This document shows positions 49,997-58,472 of a stretch of DNA of 64,000 bases, piece after piece. The DNA is taken from NCBI GenBank assembly GCA_035552195.1, contig DASZLU010000006.1:137900-201899 (forward strand). Reading direction: 5' to 3'. Each line of letters opens with the position of its first letter. Within the stretch, counting starts at the first letter, position 1. The notes under the pieces were generated by a model. It had not been told where the DNA came from, made no database searches, and saw only the letters and a list, made by a program, of their open reading frames with translations. This stretch comes from CAIKMD01 sp035552195. Lineage in GTDB: Bacteria; Pseudomonadota; Alphaproteobacteria; ATCC43930; CGMCC-115725. The translations under genes were made by a program, and so were the position numbers.

Positions 49997-51433
49997 TCAG
50001 GCCGAGAAGCGGCTCGGCCGTAGCGCGCTGCGCGCAAAGGCGGGACGGAAGGCACGCATCCGATAATGCGCCAGGCGGTTGGCGGCTTTCCGCGCTTCGA
50101 CGGTGCGCCGCGCCGCCGCGACGGCGCCGAAACCGGCGAACAGCAAGATCGTCGGATGCGCGAACGGCGCCGTGCCGATAGCCTCGATGGGCATGCGCAC
50201 GAACTCATAGATCAGGACGCCGAACCAGAAGGCGAGCGTCAAGGTCGGCCGCGTCATCACCCGGCGCAACAGCAGCACGGCGGCGATCGCCGCGACCGAG
50301 GCGAATAAGATCACGCCGAGCCACCCGACATTCACCAGCAGCTCGATCATCGTATTATGGAAACTGAATCCGACGCGCGTGGCGATGCCGGCAAACTGCC
50401 ACATGCCTTCCGCGTCCAGATTGCCCGGCACCCAAAATCCATTGAAGCCAGCCCCGAGCACCGGCTTGTCGGCGATGAAATCCGCCGCGCGTTGCCAGAG
50501 ATAGGTTCGGCCGGTCAAGGTTGGGTCTTTGTCGAACAGCGCCATGCTGTCGGAAATGAAGCTATTGCCATAAGCGACCGCCATCAACGCCGCCGCCAGC
50601 GACGCGAACACGGTCGTGATCAGCCGCATCGTCAATCCGGCCGGACGCATGGCAAGGAAGAAGATGAAGGCGAGCACCGCCGGGCCCAAACCGAGCAAAG
50701 CGCCGGCCGAGCGTGCGACGAGCACCATGTAGATTTCTAAAACGGCAACGGCGAGCGCGAGAAGCGCACGGAAAGGCCGGCGATCCTCGATGCTAGCCAC
50801 GATACAGGCGAGCGAAACCAGTGCACCCGACGCCGCCATATCGCCAAGAAGATTCTTGCTTTGGGTCAAGCCGGAGAAGGCGGTGCTGCCATTATCGCCG
50901 ACATTCACCGCCTGGCCGAAGATGATCGCCGACGGCATATAGATCGCGAAGGCGAAGAAAATTCCCCACAGCACCGCCTTCGGATGGGGCGCCGCCGACA
51001 GAATGAGGGCAACGCCCACCGTCAGCGCGAATTCGAGCGAGTATTTGAGCGTATCGACGGGCGATTGCGACCAGAAGAAAGAGGCCATCGCAAAAAGCGG
51101 AATGATGAGGATGAAGGCGCGGGGCGCCATGATCTCGCCGAGCTGCGGCAGTCGGATGAGGATGTAGAGCAGTGCCATCGCCGAAATCGCCGCTGCGCCG
51201 GCGGTACCGAGCGTCCAGGCGAACAGCATCAGCGTGATGAGCACGAACGCAAAGAACCCATCCGAGTCGAAGGTGAACCAGGACCGTCTCGGCGGCTTCG
51301 ATCCCGATGCGCGGCGCGCGTAAACACCGACCGGCCGCTGCCGGTTGAAGCGCGGCGATCCGACGACATGCGGCGCGATGCGCCCGGCCGGCGTGCTTCT
51401 GACCAGACTCCTTGATTGCGAGCGGCGGATCAT
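49997..51433 (-). CDS. O-antigen ligase / Wzy-ExoQ-type polysaccharide polymerase
   Basis: A 478-residue inner membrane protein with ten or more hydrophobic segments after a basic N-terminal leader. The Wzy_C features are visible: FSGLTQSKNLLGDMAASGAL, DPTLTGRTYLWQRAADF, KPVLGAGFNGFW and FHNTMIELLVNVGWLGV. It would polymerise or ligate lipid-linked repeat units in the periplasmic leaflet. It is the last gene of the wza-wzc-GH16-polymerase operon; its ATG overlaps the GH16 stop (ATGA at 51433-51430). Polymerase and ligase members of this family cannot be told apart by sequence alone, but the exopolysaccharide context favours polymerase. Confidence 0.85.
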   Translation of the reverse strand: MIRRSQSRSLVRSTPAGRIAPHVVGSPRFNRQRPVGVYARRASGSKPPRRSWFTFDSDGFFAFVLITLMLFAWTLGTAGAAAISAMALLYILIRLPQLGEIMAPRAFILIIPLFAMASFFWSQSPVDTLKYSLEFALTVGVALILSAAPHPKAVLWGIFFAFAIYMPSAIIFGQAVNVGDNGSTAFSGLTQSKNLLGDMAASGALVSLACIVASIEDRRPFRALLALAVAVLEIYMVLVARSAGALLGLGPAVLAFIFFLAMRPAGLTMRLITTVFASLAAALMAVAYGNSFISDSMALFDKDPTLTGRTYLWQRAADFIADKPVLGAGFNGFWVPGNLDAEGMWQFAGIATRVGFSFHNTMIELLVNVGWLGVILFASVAAIAAVLLLRRVMTRPTLTLAFWFGVLIYEFVRMPIEAIGTAPFAHPTILLFAGFGAVAAARRTVEARKAANRLAHYRMRAFRPAFARSALRPSRFSA

Positions 51434-52302
51434 ATTTCGAACCTATAAGCGCGGATATAGTCGATCATCAGCTTGGCCGGAAAATGCGTCGAGGCATCCG
51501 GCGAGCCCGGCCAATTGCCGCCGACCGCGAGGTTGGCGAGCATGTACATCGGCTTGTGCATGTCGTCAGGTGTTGCTTCCCGTGCGGCCTCGCCGCCGTC
51601 GATGTACCAGACCAAATCGCGCCGATCCCAGCTCACCGCGAAAGTATGGAAGGCGTTCGGCGTGATATATGCCTCGGCACCGTCGGACTTTCCGTGCTTG
51701 CTATGCGCCGTCATGTAGACATGGCTTGGATCGCCGATGCTCTCGACGACGTCGATTTCCGGCGGCCAGCTGTCGTCTTTTGGCAGCATCCAGAAAGCCG
51801 GCCATAATCCTTTGCCCTGAGGCAATTCCGCGCGCATTTCAAAATATCCGTAGGTTTGCGAGAAAGAAGGTTGGGTGCTGATCAGGCCCGAGACATAAGG
51901 ATAGTTTTCGACACCCGCTCCAAAATGCCGCGGCGTCGGTTGCGCCGTGATCTCCAACACCCCCTCGTCGACCGCGACGGGGTCGATCGAGAAAGGATCG
52001 AGCCCGCCGAGAACGGAATCGAAAATCTCTCCGATCCCGTCATCGCTGCCGCGGCTCCCGCGGTCGCGGCTGAAGAGCGATCCATCGCCGAGCGTCGCCC
52101 GCCAGATACCGTCGTTGCCCGTCCACGGCCGGAAGATCTGAAAATCGTCGAAGAAGACGAGTGTCAGAGGCCGGCCGTCGGGGGCCGCTTGCAAGGGCGG
52201 CTGGTCAGTTCCCGCCCTTGCGGCAAACGGATTCAGGAAAGCGGATACCATCAAGACCATCCCGACAACGTCGCCGCGGCGGCAGGAACGACGCCTCAGC
52301 AT
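51430..52302 (-). CDS. Secreted GH16 glycanase (ExoK-like)
   Basis: A 290-residue glycoside hydrolase family 16 protein with a signal peptide (hydrophobic VVGMVLMVSAFLNPFAARA). The catalytic motif E-x-D-x-x-E is present in PPEIDVVESIG (about residue 175), flanked by KGLWPAFWMLP and MTAHSKHGKSDG, with HTFAVSWDRRDLVWYIDG further on. GH16 enzymes cut beta-glucans and related chains; in exopolysaccharide loci such enzymes (ExoK, ExsH) set polymer length. It lies 15 bases after wzc and overlaps the polymerase ATG. A conventional signal peptide means it probably does not use the type I system. Confidence 0.88.
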   Translation of the reverse strand: MLRRRSCRRGDVVGMVLMVSAFLNPFAARAGTDQPPLQAAPDGRPLTLVFFDDFQIFRPWTGNDGIWRATLGDGSLFSRDRGSRGSDDGIGEIFDSVLGGLDPFSIDPVAVDEGVLEITAQPTPRHFGAGVENYPYVSGLISTQPSFSQTYGYFEMRAELPQGKGLWPAFWMLPKDDSWPPEIDVVESIGDPSHVYMTAHSKHGKSDGAEAYITPNAFHTFAVSWDRRDLVWYIDGGEAAREATPDDMHKPMYMLANLAVGGNWPGSPDASTHFPAKLMIDYIRAYRFEI

Positions 52303-52317
52303 TTTTTGACGAACTGG

Positions 52318-54558
52318 TTATGAGTTCGTGACGTAGTAGTTCTTGTACGAGCCGAAATAGTCACTGCTGTCGCCGTAGCCGAAGCGGGCTTGCTGGCGAA
52401 TGTTCACCTGGGCAAGGACCGCGCCGGCGACCTTGGCGCCGCATTGCTGCAGGATATCCGCAGCGGCTTGCACAGCGCTCATCGGCGTCTTGTTCCAATG
52501 CACGACGAACAACACCTTGTCGGCCTTGGTGCAGAGGATGCGCGAATCCGCGACGCCAAGCAGCGGCGGGGTATCGAGGATAACGTGGTCGAAGCGCTGC
52601 GACAGCGAGCGGATCAGCGCGTCCCACTGCTTCGTGCTGAAAAGATCCTCGGGCACGCCCTCGTGCTGCGCGACCGGCAGAACCCAGGCGCCGCTCCGCG
52701 GATCGAGCACCAGCACGTCGTTGAGCGGCAGGTTCTTCTTGATCGCCTCGACGACGCCGATTTGCGCATTCGCCGCCTCGCTGACGAGGCTGGTCAGACC
52801 GTGCCGGCGCACGTCGCAATCGACGACGACAACCGACTCGCCCGCCTGGGCCAGAATTTCCGCGAGACAGAGCGACGTGACGCTCTTGCCTTCGCGCGGC
52901 ACCGACGAGGTGAGCGCGATGACCTTCGACGGCTCGTTCGGATCGAGAAGCGCGAGGAAGGCACGCAGGTTGCGGAAGGATTCCGCGAAGGCCGTGAAAC
53001 GATCCGTCATCAGGCTGATGGCCGGGGCCGCGGGACCGCGCAGACGGCGCGACTGGCCGAGCGAGGTGATATCGGGCAGCGTCGCGGCGAGCGGCAGGCC
53101 AATGCCGAGCTCGACGTCGCTGCTGCTGCGGAAGCGCCGGTTCCAGTATTCCGGAATGATGACCGCGAGGGCCGCACCCAGGAGGCCGAGGATCGCCGCA
53201 CCCGCCATGATGAGGCGCATATTCGGCGACGGCGTATCCGAAGCGACGGCGGCTTTGTAATTCACCATCGCGTCAGGCTGCTGCAGGCTGCGAGCGGCGG
53301 CGACGTCGCTGGCGCGGTTGAGATAGCCCTCGTACGTCTTCTTGGACGCATCCGCCTTCAATTCGAGCGAGACGAGCGCCACGCGGGCGGCGTTGTTCGT
53401 GTCGAGGGTCTGCTGTGCCTGCTGACGGCTCGCGACGAGCGAATCCTCGCGCTGGGCCGCACCGCGAACCGAGGCGGTCAAGCTCGAGTGGATACGATTG
53501 AGTTCGCCGCGAATTTGGCTGCGGACGTCGTTGAGCTGAGCTTGGGCGCGCTTGGTCTCGGGATAATCCGCTTTGAACTGGGTAGACAATTGCGCGACCT
53601 GAGCGCTGATATCGGCCTCCTGCTTGCGGAGTTCGCGGATCGTATCCGAATTGAGCGCCTCGGCCGTATCGCCGCCGTCGCCGTTCTTGCCGCCGGTCGC
53701 GCTGTTGATCTGCGATTCTTTCTGGATACGGTCGGCATGCGCCTGCGCGATCTGCTGGTTGAGCGTCGCGATCTCGGCTTCGACCATGCTCGCGCCTTGC
53801 GGGCTGAGGATCGAATGCGAATTCTTGTACTGCTCGGCAGCGGCCGCCGAGGTCAACGCGTCCTCGCGCAGCTTGTCGACGCTGGCGGTAAGTTCGTCGT
53901 TGGCCTTGTTCACCATGTTGACCTTATCGGTCACCTGGCGCGCGATATAGGCGTCGATCAAGCTGTTGGCGATGCTCTGCGCCTTCGCCGGATCGGTCGA
54001 CGAGAAGCCGACGCGAACCACATCGGTCAGGCCGATGCGGCGCGTGAAGGTACCGCGTTGAACCGCATCAACCGTTTTGCGCAGCACTTCTTCCGGCGTG
54101 ACCTCCTTCACCTCGGACGAAATGGCGACGAAGGGAAATTGGTCCGTGAAGCCGAAATGCCAGGTCGAGGCCGGCGGCGGATTGAATTCCGGGTCCTTCA
54201 AGAGACCGAGCTTCTCGATCACGGTTTCCGACAGCGCGCGCGACTTCAGCATCTCGACTTCGGTGTCGACCGCGCTGGTATCGAGCGGCTGCATGCTCTG
54301 GTTCTGATTCGCCTCAGCCAGATTGTTGTGCGACGGCTGCACCAGGACCGAGCCTTCGGCGTAGTAGGTCCGCGGCAACGTCGACGCGAAACCGACGACG
54401 ACACCGAAGATCGCGACCGCGACCAGCGCAGCACGCCACCCTCGCCCGAGTATCAACCCCATCCAGTAGTGGAGCGACGACTGTTCGCTCCGATCGAGCA
54501 TGGGTTGCCAGTCTTTGGTACCCGGTACGTTGACTTCATACGGAGCGAGGGTGCTCAT
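52318..54558 (-). CDS. Polysaccharide co-polymerase / tyrosine autokinase (Wzc/ExoP-like)
   Basis: A 746-residue inner membrane protein controlling polysaccharide chain length and export. It has a first membrane helix near 40-60 (WRAALVAVAIFGVVVGFAS), a long periplasmic coiled-coil region, a second helix near 450 (LIMAGAAILGLLGAALAVII) and a cytoplasmic BY-kinase domain. The kinase has Walker A SSVPREGKSVTS, Walker A' VVVVDCDVRRHG and Walker B HVILDTPPLLG. The Tyr-rich tail YGDSSDYFGSYKNYY has five Tyr for autophosphorylation. It is preceded by wza at 57 bases and followed by GH16. Confidence 0.93.
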   Translation of the reverse strand: MSTLAPYEVNVPGTKDWQPMLDRSEQSSLHYWMGLILGRGWRAALVAVAIFGVVVGFASTLPRTYYAEGSVLVQPSHNNLAEANQNQSMQPLDTSAVDTEVEMLKSRALSETVIEKLGLLKDPEFNPPPASTWHFGFTDQFPFVAISSEVKEVTPEEVLRKTVDAVQRGTFTRRIGLTDVVRVGFSSTDPAKAQSIANSLIDAYIARQVTDKVNMVNKANDELTASVDKLREDALTSAAAAEQYKNSHSILSPQGASMVEAEIATLNQQIAQAHADRIQKESQINSATGGKNGDGGDTAEALNSDTIRELRKQEADISAQVAQLSTQFKADYPETKRAQAQLNDVRSQIRGELNRIHSSLTASVRGAAQREDSLVASRQQAQQTLDTNNAARVALVSLELKADASKKTYEGYLNRASDVAAARSLQQPDAMVNYKAAVASDTPSPNMRLIMAGAAILGLLGAALAVIIPEYWNRRFRSSSDVELGIGLPLAATLPDITSLGQSRRLRGPAAPAISLMTDRFTAFAESFRNLRAFLALLDPNEPSKVIALTSSVPREGKSVTSLCLAEILAQAGESVVVVDCDVRRHGLTSLVSEAANAQIGVVEAIKKNLPLNDVLVLDPRSGAWVLPVAQHEGVPEDLFSTKQWDALIRSLSQRFDHVILDTPPLLGVADSRILCTKADKVLFVVHWNKTPMSAVQAAADILQQCGAKVAGAVLAQVNIRQQARFGYGDSSDYFGSYKNYYVTNS

Positions 54559-54614
54559 GTGCTACGTTCCTTGCAAAGAGAAAGATGGTGTGACGGTCGC
54601 TTCGTAACGCCGGC

Positions 54615-55355
54615 TCAGAAGATCGCCCCCAGCACCGCGAACGGCGCGATCGGGCTGATATCCTGCAGGAACTTGCGCGTACCCGACGTATCGACGACGA
54701 CGATGTCATGCGCCTGCAACTGCGGATCCGGGACTTTGCCGGATTGGATATCGCTGATATCGAATGTCGCTTGGGTGCGGTTCTGACCGACGGTGCGGAA
54801 GATCGCGACCCTGTCGCTCGCCAGCTTCGTATCGGGACCTTTGGCGAGAGCGATCGCCTGCATCAGCGTTGTGCCGCTCGAGATCGGATAAATGCCGGGC
54901 TGAATCACTGCACCGTTGACGGTGACCTTCTGGCTCTCCGATTCCTTCACCGAAACGGTGACTTTCGGATCGCGGACGTATTTGTCGCCGTAGGCGGCGG
55001 CAACCTGTTTTGAGAGCTGCGAGACGCTCCGTCCGCCGGCGGGCACGGAGCCAAGCAGCGGCAGGAGAATATTGCCTTCGGAATCGACCTGGACCGTCCG
55101 GCTAAGGTCCGGGATCTGGAACACATCGACGGAGATCACGTCATCCGGACCGATAATGTAGTCCGGTCGAACCATATTCGTCGCCGGCGTCTGCGACGAG
55201 AATTGCGGAACCGTTTGCGTCGGCGGAAGCGACGCCGACTGGAAATTGTTCGGCGAATTCTGGAAACCTGCAGCCAGGCTTGTGCCAGGCGCCGCGACGA
55301 TCAACGCTCCTGCCGAGAGCGCCACAAAACCCGCCAACATCTGCCGCAATTTCAT
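54615..55355 (-). CDS. Polysaccharide export protein (Wza/ExoF-like)
   Basis: A 246-residue outer membrane/periplasmic export protein. The signal peptide (MKLRQMLAGFVALSAGALIV) ends at AAPGTSLAA; there is no lipobox Cys, so unlike E. coli Wza it is not an obvious lipoprotein. The PES domain reads DYIIGPDDVISVDVFQIPDLS and GNILLPLLG, followed by SLBB-type KVTVNGAVIQPGIYPISSG. A GGAGA ribosome site precedes the ATG, and a perfect EcfG promoter match lies about 85 bases upstream, so the wza-wzc-GH16-polymerase operon is probably stress-induced. Confidence 0.9.
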   Translation of the reverse strand: MKLRQMLAGFVALSAGALIVAAPGTSLAAGFQNSPNNFQSASLPPTQTVPQFSSQTPATNMVRPDYIIGPDDVISVDVFQIPDLSRTVQVDSEGNILLPLLGSVPAGGRSVSQLSKQVAAAYGDKYVRDPKVTVSVKESESQKVTVNGAVIQPGIYPISSGTTLMQAIALAKGPDTKLASDRVAIFRTVGQNRTQATFDISDIQSGKVPDPQLQAHDIVVVDTSGTRKFLQDISPIAPFAVLGAIF

Positions 55356-55440
55356 CTCATCTCTCCGTTCGATGGATCGATCGAGGCTGATCCAGACGCC
55401 ATGACCCGCACCGACACGTGTCGGATTGCTTGCGGGCTGA

Positions 55441-55465
55441 AACGCCGCATAAAAATTTATGTTCC
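55441..55465 (-). promoter_or_regulatory. Perfect EcfG promoter match upstream of wza operon
   Basis: On the minus strand GGAAC (55465-55461) and CGTT (55444-55441) are separated by exactly 16 bases, a full consensus match. The predicted start near 55434 gives an untranslated leader of about 80 bases before the wza ATG at 55355. Confidence 0.75.
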
Positions 55466-55561
55466 GGCAAATTTGGGAAAGCGCGAGCGATGCCGCTACG
55501 CGAGCGGCGTCACCTCGTATCTACGAGGTAAATTTCTAACCGCGACGACGCGCGACGAAAG

Positions 55562-55699
55562 TCACAGCGCGTGGATGATCAACGCGATCAGCGCCCATAA
55601 CAGCAAACTGGCGACGACGATGAAGACGAGTGTCTTGCGCCCGCTCCAGCGGTCGGATCGGTGACGAGAATTCGGATCGCGCGACGGAGTTTCGGACAT
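55562..55699 (-). CDS. 45-residue single-span membrane protein
   Basis: A short frame, ATG at 55699 to TGA at 55562, coding for MSETPSRDPNSRHRSDRW-type hydrophilic, basic start, then SGRKTL and a hydrophobic helix VFIVVASLLLWALIALII ending HAL. It looks like a genuine tail-helix microprotein of the kind found near alphaproteobacterial exopolysaccharide genes: charged, Arg-rich cytoplasmic part plus one transmembrane segment. No strong ribosome site is seen. It lies between the divergent wza and exoY genes and upstream of the wza promoter on the same strand. The function is unknown. Confidence 0.6.
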   Translation of the reverse strand: MSETPSRDPNSRHRSDRWSGRKTLVFIVVASLLLWALIALIIHAL

Positions 55700-55809
55700 G
55701 CGACGGACGGAAGGTGCTGTGCGGTAGCGATTCGCTTGAATGAATTATGTCGCGATTTCGGTCACATTCGGGCGGTCGTGGACAACATTGCGCGCATTGC
55801 GACGTAGCC

Positions 55810-55825
55810 TTTGCCATAAGGCAAA
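55810..55825. promoter_or_regulatory. Perfect 6-bp hairpin in the exoY upstream region
   Basis: TTTGCC (55810-55815) and GGCAAA (55820-55825) pair around ATAA, about 60 bases upstream of the EcfG-like -35 box. Possible regulator site for exoY or the small membrane protein. Confidence 0.3.
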
Positions 55826-55884
55826 TTTCGTTTGAGCATCATCGACACCCCCGCGTGCGATGCGGCAATCATAGTCGATTTCCC

Positions 55885-55909
55885 GGAACAAACAATGCGA
55901 TGACGAGTT
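55885..55909 (+). promoter_or_regulatory. EcfG-like promoter upstream of exoY
   Basis: GGAAC (55885-55889), 17 bases, then GTT (55907-55909); at 16-base spacing the -10 reads AGTT. The predicted start near 55916 supports translation from ATG 55952, which has a GGAG ribosome site, rather than from ATG 55919. Confidence 0.45.
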
Positions 55910-55951
55910 CTTGGCGACATGTCCGTCCAGCCCGACACACTGGAGATTCCG

Positions 55952-56629
55952 ATGTCCAATTTGGTCTGCAAGCCAGGCCCGTTCCATTTTACCTTCGCGC
56001 CAAGCGAAAGAGTCGGCTTGCTTGCCGCTCTCGTTCGCTCGTTGGATATCGTCATCGCGTTTGCGGCGCTGGTTTTTGTCCTGCCGTTGATGGGCGTCGT
56101 CGCGCTCGCGATCTTTCTTCAAGATCGGGGCCCGGTTGTTTTCGCGCATCGGCGCGTCGGTCGCGGTGGGAAGCCGTTCTATTGTTATAAATTCCGTTCG
56201 ATGGCGGTCGATGCGGAAGCGCGTCTCGCGGAGCTGCTGGCGCGCGATCCGGTGGCACGCGATGAATGGGCGCGCGATCATAAGTTGCGCGATGATCCGC
56301 GCGTGACGCCGCTTGGCGCTTTCCTACGCCGCTCAAGCCTCGACGAGTTGCCGCAACTCATCAATGTTCTGCAAGGCACGATGAGCCTCGTGGGGCCGCG
56401 TCCGATCGTCGACGCCGAGATCTCGCGTTATGGCCGGCGCTTCAGCCATTACTGCTCCGTGAAGCCCGGCATCACCGGCCTCTGGCAGGTCAGCGGCCGC
56501 AACGACGTCAGCTACCGTACGCGCGTGGCGCTCGATTGCCTCTACGCGAAATCGCAAAGCCCGCGGCTCTATCTGTGGATCGTGATCGTGACGATCCCGG
56601 CCGTGCTGTCGCGAAAGGGGTCGTATTGA
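55952..56629 (+). CDS. exoY: Undecaprenyl-phosphate sugar transferase (ExoY-like)
   Basis: A 225-residue monotopic membrane phosphoglycosyl transferase that places the first sugar phosphate on undecaprenyl phosphate to start exopolysaccharide repeat assembly. It has a hydrophobic N-terminal segment (LDIVIAFAALVFVLPLMGVV), GPVVFAHRRVGRGGKPFYCY, KFRSMAVDAE, RVTPLGAFLRRSSLDELPQ with the catalytic Asp-Glu, SLVGPRPIV and PGITGLWQVSGRN. ATG 55952 is chosen because GGAG at 55942-55945 lies at the right distance; ATG 55919 has no ribosome site. An EcfG-like promoter lies just upstream. Confidence 0.92.
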   Translation: MSNLVCKPGPFHFTFAPSERVGLLAALVRSLDIVIAFAALVFVLPLMGVVALAIFLQDRGPVVFAHRRVGRGGKPFYCYKFRSMAVDAEARLAELLARDPVARDEWARDHKLRDDPRVTPLGAFLRRSSLDELPQLINVLQGTMSLVGPRPIVDAEISRYGRRFSHYCSVKPGITGLWQVSGRNDVSYRTRVALDCLYAKSQSPRLYLWIVIVTIPAVLSRKGSY

Positions 56630-56701
56630 CGGAAAGAAAATAGCACCGCTCAAGCCGGGCCCTTCGTCCACCGGCGCTTGCAGCGAATTTTCTCACTTCG
56701 G

Positions 56702-56729
56702 TTGACTATGAACATTTTCGTTCTACATC
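56702..56729 (+). promoter_or_regulatory. Possible housekeeping promoter upstream of the ABC exporter
   Basis: TTGACT (56702-56707), 16 bases, then TACATC (56724-56729). Matches the sigma-70-type layout moderately well but leaves a very short leader before the ATG at 56743. Confidence 0.25.
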
Positions 56730-56742
56730 GTGGACATTGGCC

Positions 56743-58458
56743 ATGGCGAACAAACGCTCTGACGAAGCATTCGGCATATTGAAGGCTTGCCGGCGTTACT
56801 TCGTCACCGTCGCGATCTTCAGCTTGGCCATTAATCTCCTCTATCTCGCGACGCCGCTCTACATGCTGCAAATGTATGACCGCGTGGTGCCGAGCTCGAG
56901 CATCATCACGCTGGTCATGCTGACGGCCGTTCTGCTCGTCGCGTTGCTCGCGCTCGCCGTCCTCGACATCGTCCGCTCGGGGATTCTGTCGCGCGCCGGC
57001 GTGCGTCTCGACCGCCTGCTGGGCGCCCGCATCGTCACCGCGGTGATCGACAATGCCTCGGTCGCGGGCGGTGCGCGCAGCCAGCCGCTGCGCGATGCCG
57101 ACACCTTCCGGCAATTCATCACCGGCGCCGGTATCCACGCGGTCTTCGATCTGCCCTGGGCGCCGATCTATATCGCGGTCATCTTCCTGCTTCACCCGCT
57201 GCTCGGCGGCTTCGCGCTGGCGTGCGCGTTCATTCTCCTCGCGCTCGCGCTCATCAACGAGCGACTGGTGCGCCCGGCGATGAATGAATCGAACGACGCG
57301 GCGAGCAAAAACTACAGCTTCACCGAAATGGGCTTGCGCAATGCCGAGGTCGTGCGCGCCATGGGCATGACCGACGGCTTGCTCAACCGCTGGCGCCGCG
57401 ATCGCAACCGCATGATGGAGCGCCAGCTCGTCGCAACCGATCGCGGCGCGACGATGTCCGGGCTGATCCGCTTTTTCCGGCTCTCGATGCAATCGCTGAT
57501 CTTGGGGCTCGGCGCCTATCTCGTGATCGAGCACCTGGTCACCGTGGGCTCGATGTTCGCCGCCAGCCTCCTTCTTGGCCGCGCCTTGCAGCCGGTGGAG
57601 CAGATCGTCGGTTCGTGGCGCGGCATGATCGCCGCGCGCGATGCCTTCAATCGTGTGCGCTACGTCCTCGAAGCGTCGCCGCTTCCGCCGGTCCATCTCG
57701 CCCTGCCGCGGCCCGAGGGCCAGGTCTCGGCGGAGCAGATGTCCTATATGCTGCCGCGCACCTCGCGCCCGCTGCTCTACAACGTGAATTTCCGCATCGA
57801 GCCTGGCGAGTCCGTGGGTGTGATCGGTCCGTCCGGCGCCGGCAAGTCGACCTTGGCGCGCCAGCTCGTCGGCGTGTTGCGGCCGACCGCCGGCACGGTT
57901 CGGCTCGATGGTGCCGATCTCGGCACTTGGCCGCGCAACGCGGTCGGGCAATACATCGGCTATCTGCCGCAGGACATCGAGCTGTTCTCGGACAGTGTCG
58001 CCGCGAATATCGCCCGCTTCCAGCAAACCGATGACGAAGCCGTCATCGAGGCCGCACGGATCGCCGGCGTGCATGAGATGATCCTGCGCCTCCCCGATGG
58101 ATACGAGACCTGGGTCGGCGATGGCGGCGCCATCCTTTCGGGCGGTGTCCGCCAGCGCATCGGCTTGGCCCGCGCCGTCTTCGGCATGCCCAGCCTCGTG
58201 GTCCTCGATGAACCGAGCTCCAATCTCGATTCCGAAGGCGATGCCGCACTAGCCGAATGTATGCTCAAGCTCAAGCAAGCGCGCATCACCACGATCACGA
58301 TCTCGCATCGGCCCGCGACAATCGCGATTGTCGACAAGATTCTGTTGCTGGTCGATGGCCGGATCGAAGCGTTCGGTCCGCGCGCCGAAGTACTGGCACG
58401 GCTCAATGCGCGCGCGCCAATTCCGATCGTTGCGCCTGCCAATCGCGCCGGTCAGTAG
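56743..58458 (+). CDS. Type I secretion ABC transporter (PrtD/PrsD-like permease-ATPase)
   Basis: A 571-residue inner membrane half-transporter. The membrane domain (about 1-310) opens with YFVTVAIFSLAINLLYLATP and LYMLQMYDRVVPSSS, the PrtD signature. The ATPase domain (about 335-571) has Walker A GPSGAGKST, signature LSGGVRQRIGLARA and Walker B LVVLDEPSSNLD followed by ISHRP. It would export RTX-type substrates with uncleaved C-terminal signals. ATG 56743 is used; a TTG at 56737 adds two residues. The hlyD-type gene follows after 14 bases. Placement in an exopolysaccharide locus parallels Rhizobium PrsDE. Confidence 0.92.
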   Translation: MANKRSDEAFGILKACRRYFVTVAIFSLAINLLYLATPLYMLQMYDRVVPSSSIITLVMLTAVLLVALLALAVLDIVRSGILSRAGVRLDRLLGARIVTAVIDNASVAGGARSQPLRDADTFRQFITGAGIHAVFDLPWAPIYIAVIFLLHPLLGGFALACAFILLALALINERLVRPAMNESNDAASKNYSFTEMGLRNAEVVRAMGMTDGLLNRWRRDRNRMMERQLVATDRGATMSGLIRFFRLSMQSLILGLGAYLVIEHLVTVGSMFAASLLLGRALQPVEQIVGSWRGMIAARDAFNRVRYVLEASPLPPVHLALPRPEGQVSAEQMSYMLPRTSRPLLYNVNFRIEPGESVGVIGPSGAGKSTLARQLVGVLRPTAGTVRLDGADLGTWPRNAVGQYIGYLPQDIELFSDSVAANIARFQQTDDEAVIEAARIAGVHEMILRLPDGYETWVGDGGAILSGGVRQRIGLARAVFGMPSLVVLDEPSSNLDSEGDAALAECMLKLKQARITTITISHRPATIAIVDKILLLVDGRIEAFGPRAEVLARLNARAPIPIVAPANRAGQ

Positions 58459-58472
58459 GTAGCAAGCCCGAT

